Assembly: GCF_000619945.1 (NCBI RefSeq)
Contig: NZ_JHVC01000015.1
Location: forward strand, 34,339-98,338
DNA length: 64,000 bases
Direction of reading: 5' to 3'
Source: Clostridium lundense DSM 17049
Lineage (GTDB): Bacteria; Bacillota; Clostridia; Clostridiales; Clostridiaceae
Shown here one piece after another: positions 61,524-64,000 of the stretch. A program made the translations under genes and the position numbers. The number at the start of each line of letters is the position of its first letter. Positions within the stretch are counted from its first letter, which is position 1. The notes beneath the pieces are model-generated. The model searched no databases. It worked only from the letters and a program-made list of their open reading frames with translations, and was not told where the DNA came from.

Positions 61524-62374
61524 CTGAATTCCCCCTCGTTTAAAAAGTTATTTATCTCCGTTGCAATTTTTTTCACTTCTTTATAAAGCTTCTCGGTCAT
61601 ATCGTAGCATTCAAAAAGTGAAAGACCGAGTACTTCAAAAATATGATTTACCCTTTCGGCATATTTTTTAGGTTTATATTCAAAAGTTTCAAGCAGTTTT
61701 ATAGCTTTCTTTTCGTTAATGCAATAAGCATTATTGCATGCAAATAGTACTTGATTTAAGCATGAAATAATACGAAAAACATGGCCTGCAATATAATATT
61801 TATCCTCTGCTCCCGCATTTGCTTTTACAAACATTAAAGAGAACTCTGCTTCAAATAAAAAAAAGTTTATCAAGCTCTTCTTTAGAGCACCAGGGTAAAT
61901 TTCCGCCTGATTTTTTAATTCGCATAAGCTTTCATTTTTAGCATATTGTATCTTGCTGATAGCCAATTCTCCACGATACATAGCACTTATATAACCATGG
62001 GGATGCCCGGTCTGATAATTTGCAGTAACAATTCCTTGCTCCGTATCCTTGATTATTTGTTCCACCCGTTTTATATCACGTAAAATCAAATCAACATGAT
62101 ACCCGTTCATAACTAACCATCCGCCGCCATTGATCCAATCACCCCACGCTCCGGGAGGTACAACAAGGTTGTTTCTATTCTCATCATCCAACTCTGTAGC
62201 AATTTGGTTAATCGCTGTCAGGTCAAATGATTCTTGATTGTAATAAATTCCGATATCTATATCAGAATCCTCTGTATGGGTACCTCTTGCACGGGATCCC
62301 CCTAATACGATGCCTTCTATATAAGGCAAAGAGGATAATTTTTCTGTCACTGATTGAATAATATTATATATCAT
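61520..62374 (-). CDS. Aminoglycoside-type nucleotidyltransferase
   Basis: Start ATG 62374 (MIYNIIQSV), after AAAGGAGTG. 284 residues. The catalytic motif LGGSRARGTHTEDSDIDI gives the GS...DxD set of the antibiotic nucleotidyltransferase fold, and the C-terminal helical half (about 150-284) is of the DUF4037 kind. It probably adenylylates an aminoglycoside or related substrate. Second gene of an operon with a mef-like efflux gene and a methyltransferase. Confidence 0.78.
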   Translation of the reverse strand: MIYNIIQSVTEKLSSLPYIEGIVLGGSRARGTHTEDSDIDIGIYYNQESFDLTAINQIATELDDENRNNLVVPPGAWGDWINGGGWLVMNGYHVDLILRDIKRVEQIIKDTEQGIVTANYQTGHPHGYISAMYRGELAISKIQYAKNESLCELKNQAEIYPGALKKSLINFFLFEAEFSLMFVKANAGAEDKYYIAGHVFRIISCLNQVLFACNNAYCINEKKAIKLLETFEYKPKKYAERVNHIFEVLGLSLFECYDMTEKLYKEVKKIATEINNFLNEGEFR

Positions 62375-62393
62375 ACGAACACACTCCTTTATT

Positions 62394-63611
62394 TTATTTT
62401 GCATCTAATTTTCTAATCTCAGTTATCATTGGGCAAACTATTGCAATGCAAATAATTAAAATACCTGATAGTAAAAACCAATGATTTACACCGATTCTAT
62501 CAGCAAAGAATCCAGAAAGAATTAACCCAATTGGCATAGCAAGAGACATGATACTTCCAGTTAAAGAAAATACACGTCCTAAATATTCAGGCTTAATTTT
62601 CTCCTGAAAAAGAGCTGTTTGCACACCGCTGTAAAACGGAACCGAAAGCCCCATTATTGCACAGCAGACTACAAATATGAAAAATCCACTTTGGGGAAGT
62701 AATCCTGAAATGGTTAAGCTTATCCCCATCATAAAAATGGATGCCGTTATTAATAAGATTCGCTTTTGGTAATTCCCAAATAACCCTAATAATAGACCCC
62801 CTATCAACATACCAGAGGCATAAGCAATCTCCGTAATAGAAATATGCATCGGTGTACCATTAAAATATTCCATAGTGATTAAAGGATATAAAGCATTTAT
62901 GGGCATATAAACAAACATATATAATGTTCCAACGAGTAATAAAGCAAATAATCCTTTATTTTGCCGTAGTACAGCCATTCCTTCTTTCATTTCTCGTATG
63001 AAATTTGGTTTCAAACTTTGCACTTGATCACCCAGCTTAGGAATACGTACAATTGCTACCGTAATAGATGCAATCACAGCACCCAATACATCGATGGCAA
63101 TAATAGCATTTAGTTCCCAAACGGAGTATAAGAGTGCTGCAACCGCCGGACTAACAATATAGCTTATAGACTGCAAAGACTGACTATAGCCTGCACATTT
63201 CGTAAGCTGTTCTTCTGGTACTAAAAGTGGCGTAACCGCATTGAGAGCCGGGGTGTGAAAAGCCGTTCCAATGCTACGGATAAACAATACTACCATAACC
63301 ATCCAGATAGGTAGCTCCATATACAATGCAACAATAGCAAGCACTGCCCCAGCTGCTGCGATAATTAAATCAGCACCAATCATTATCTTCTTCCTATCAT
63401 GACGATCCACTAATACACCAATGGCTGGTCCAAAGACCGCATAGGGTAAAAAACCTACTAGTGAAGCCATAGACAAGACCATCGCAGATCCTGTTTTTTC
63501 TGTAAGGTAAAAAATAATCGCCATTTGCAGGATGGCACTAGTGATTAATGATACTGCCTGCCCTGCCCATATTGTATAAAACTTAAGTTTCCAATTGTTG
63601 TATTTTTCCAT
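62394..63611 (-). CDS. mef: Mef(A)-like macrolide efflux transporter
   Basis: Start ATG 63611 (MEKYNNWKLKFYTIWAGQAV), with GCAGGAG ahead, gives 405 residues, exactly the Mef(A)/(E) length. From memory it is nearly identical to Mef in many stretches (GVLVDRHDRKKIMIGADLII; GFLPYAVFGPAIG). Twelve-helix MFS pump exporting 14- and 15-membered macrolides by proton motive force. In streptococci it travels with msr(D) on mega/ICE elements inserted at rumA or similar; here msr(D) is absent and a nucleotidyltransferase follows. Confidence 0.9.
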   Translation of the reverse strand: MEKYNNWKLKFYTIWAGQAVSLITSAILQMAIIFYLTEKTGSAMVLSMASLVGFLPYAVFGPAIGVLVDRHDRKKIMIGADLIIAAAGAVLAIVALYMELPIWMVMVVLFIRSIGTAFHTPALNAVTPLLVPEEQLTKCAGYSQSLQSISYIVSPAVAALLYSVWELNAIIAIDVLGAVIASITVAIVRIPKLGDQVQSLKPNFIREMKEGMAVLRQNKGLFALLLVGTLYMFVYMPINALYPLITMEYFNGTPMHISITEIAYASGMLIGGLLLGLFGNYQKRILLITASIFMMGISLTISGLLPQSGFFIFVVCCAIMGLSVPFYSGVQTALFQEKIKPEYLGRVFSLTGSIMSLAMPIGLILSGFFADRIGVNHWFLLSGILIICIAIVCPMITEIRKLDAK

Positions 63612-63683
63612 TGATATTATCTCCTGCATATTATTTTGCTTGAATTTCTATATTGAATAGCATTCTAGGCAATAAATAAATAT

Positions 63684-63767
63684 CCACCAGCTTAGCTGGT
63701 GGTTTTTCTTAAGCCCTATAAGGGCACTTTACCAGCATTGTGCCTTAAGGCACGTATAAAAATCTCG
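63684..63767. repeat. IS200/IS605 end hairpins
   Basis: CCACCAGC-TTA-GCTGGTGG (63684-63702) with a following TTTTT, then GCCC-TATAA-GGGC and GTGCCTTAAGGCAC. Imperfect single-strand hairpins of this kind are the end substrates of Y1 transposases. Confidence 0.7.
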
Positions 63768-63785
63768 CCAGCCGCAATTTAACTG

Positions 63786-64000
63786 TTACCTGCCACCCTT
63801 AAAAGGGTCAACATATTCTTTAATACTTATTTGGTCAGCGATCATGTCTTCATTTTGTTGATTTTTTATATATTCTTCTATTGCATTCTTATTTTTTCCT
63901 ACTGTATCCACATAGAAGCCTCTACACCAAAAATGTCTATTTCCATACTTATACTTTAAATTTGCAAATTTCTCAAATATCATTAGGCTACTTTTTCCTT
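63786..64000 (-). CDS. tnpA: IS200/IS605 transposase TnpA (C-terminal part, cut by window edge)
   Basis: The frame is open to the window end (KSSLMIFEKFANLKYKYGN). Visible are the NRHFWCRGFYVDTVGKN block and the helix with catalytic Tyr (AIEEYIKNQ), followed by DMIADQISIKEYVDPF. The HUH motif lies outside the window. Family length is about 150 residues; 71 are seen. Inserted just upstream of the mef-like gene, where it could influence its expression. Confidence 0.9.
   Translation of the reverse strand, partial: GKSSLMIFEKFANLKYKYGNRHFWCRGFYVDTVGKNKNAIEEYIKNQQNEDMIADQISIKEYVDPFKGGR

Overview
The window reads as a low-GC, spore-forming Firmicute, most likely Clostridium sensu stricto. Support: pervasive A/T-rich codons, strong AGGAGG-type ribosome binding sites, TTG/GTG starts, a Spo0E-like protein, a clostridial cfa gene, an oleate hydratase and an AraM-type glycerol-1-phosphate dehydrogenase. 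I cannot fix the species from sequence alone. I see no rRNA, tRNA or CRISPR array.

Layout. (A) 1-31.3 kb is mostly chromosomal-backbone-like. It holds a chemoreceptor (464-2524), then one leftward set of genes for surface glycan transfer (GT2, DUF2304, EamA/SMR-like flippase, GT39) followed by an OmpR-type two-component system. Next come an SDR dehydrogenase divergent from a GAF-LuxR regulator, cyclopropane fatty acid synthase, a lipoprotein, a membrane-anchored MerR regulator and a PknB-like kinase. An araB-like kinase and an AraM-HAD fusion lie divergent from a LacI regulator. A fatty-acid cluster (secreted lipase, TetR regulator, oleate hydratase), a degenerate IS110 relic and a radical SAM gene complete this part. 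The radical SAM gene appears to have a terminator/antiterminator leader RNA. (B) 31.6-40.3 kb is a patchwork of small uncharacterised genes, immunity-like in style, one of them frameshifted. It also has a 47-residue Spo0E-like gene, an ABC exporter operon and an AgrC/AgrA-type two-component system.

(C) 40.3-45.35 kb is a decayed conjugative-transposon segment. It carries a truncated sigma-like ORF, an MFS/UDG/WYL operon, an internally deleted TnpB and several intrinsic terminators. It ends in what looks like the 3' tail of a rumA/rlmCD gene, the classic integration site of many Firmicute ICEs. (D) 45.49-58.76 kb is a compact element of about 13.3 kb bounded by 23-bp imperfect direct repeats. 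Its genes include a tyrosine integrase, a CI/Cro-type switch with three operators, an excisionase-like HTH, an initiator with intragenic iterons, a DnaB helicase and a SprT-like protein. An ADP-ribosyltransferase-like protein, a 66-residue helical protein, an HK97-type major capsid protein and two sigma-like regulators follow. A ParA / small protein / HEPN-like trio sits at the far end. No terminase, portal or tail genes are present, so it looks like a capsid-bearing phage satellite (PICI-like) with cargo. (E) 58.77-64 kb is another accessory segment that also starts with a rumA-like tail. It carries a mef(A)-like macrolide efflux gene in an operon with a nucleotidyltransferase and a methyltransferase, an HD hydrolase, a deleted GrpB gene, a P-loop kinase and the 3' part of an IS200/IS605 TnpA.

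The most novel material is element D: the capsid module with an ART-like neighbour, the ParA-centred trio and the intragenic origin. Next come the nested rumA-type scars around it and the putative attenuator RNA upstream of the radical SAM gene.
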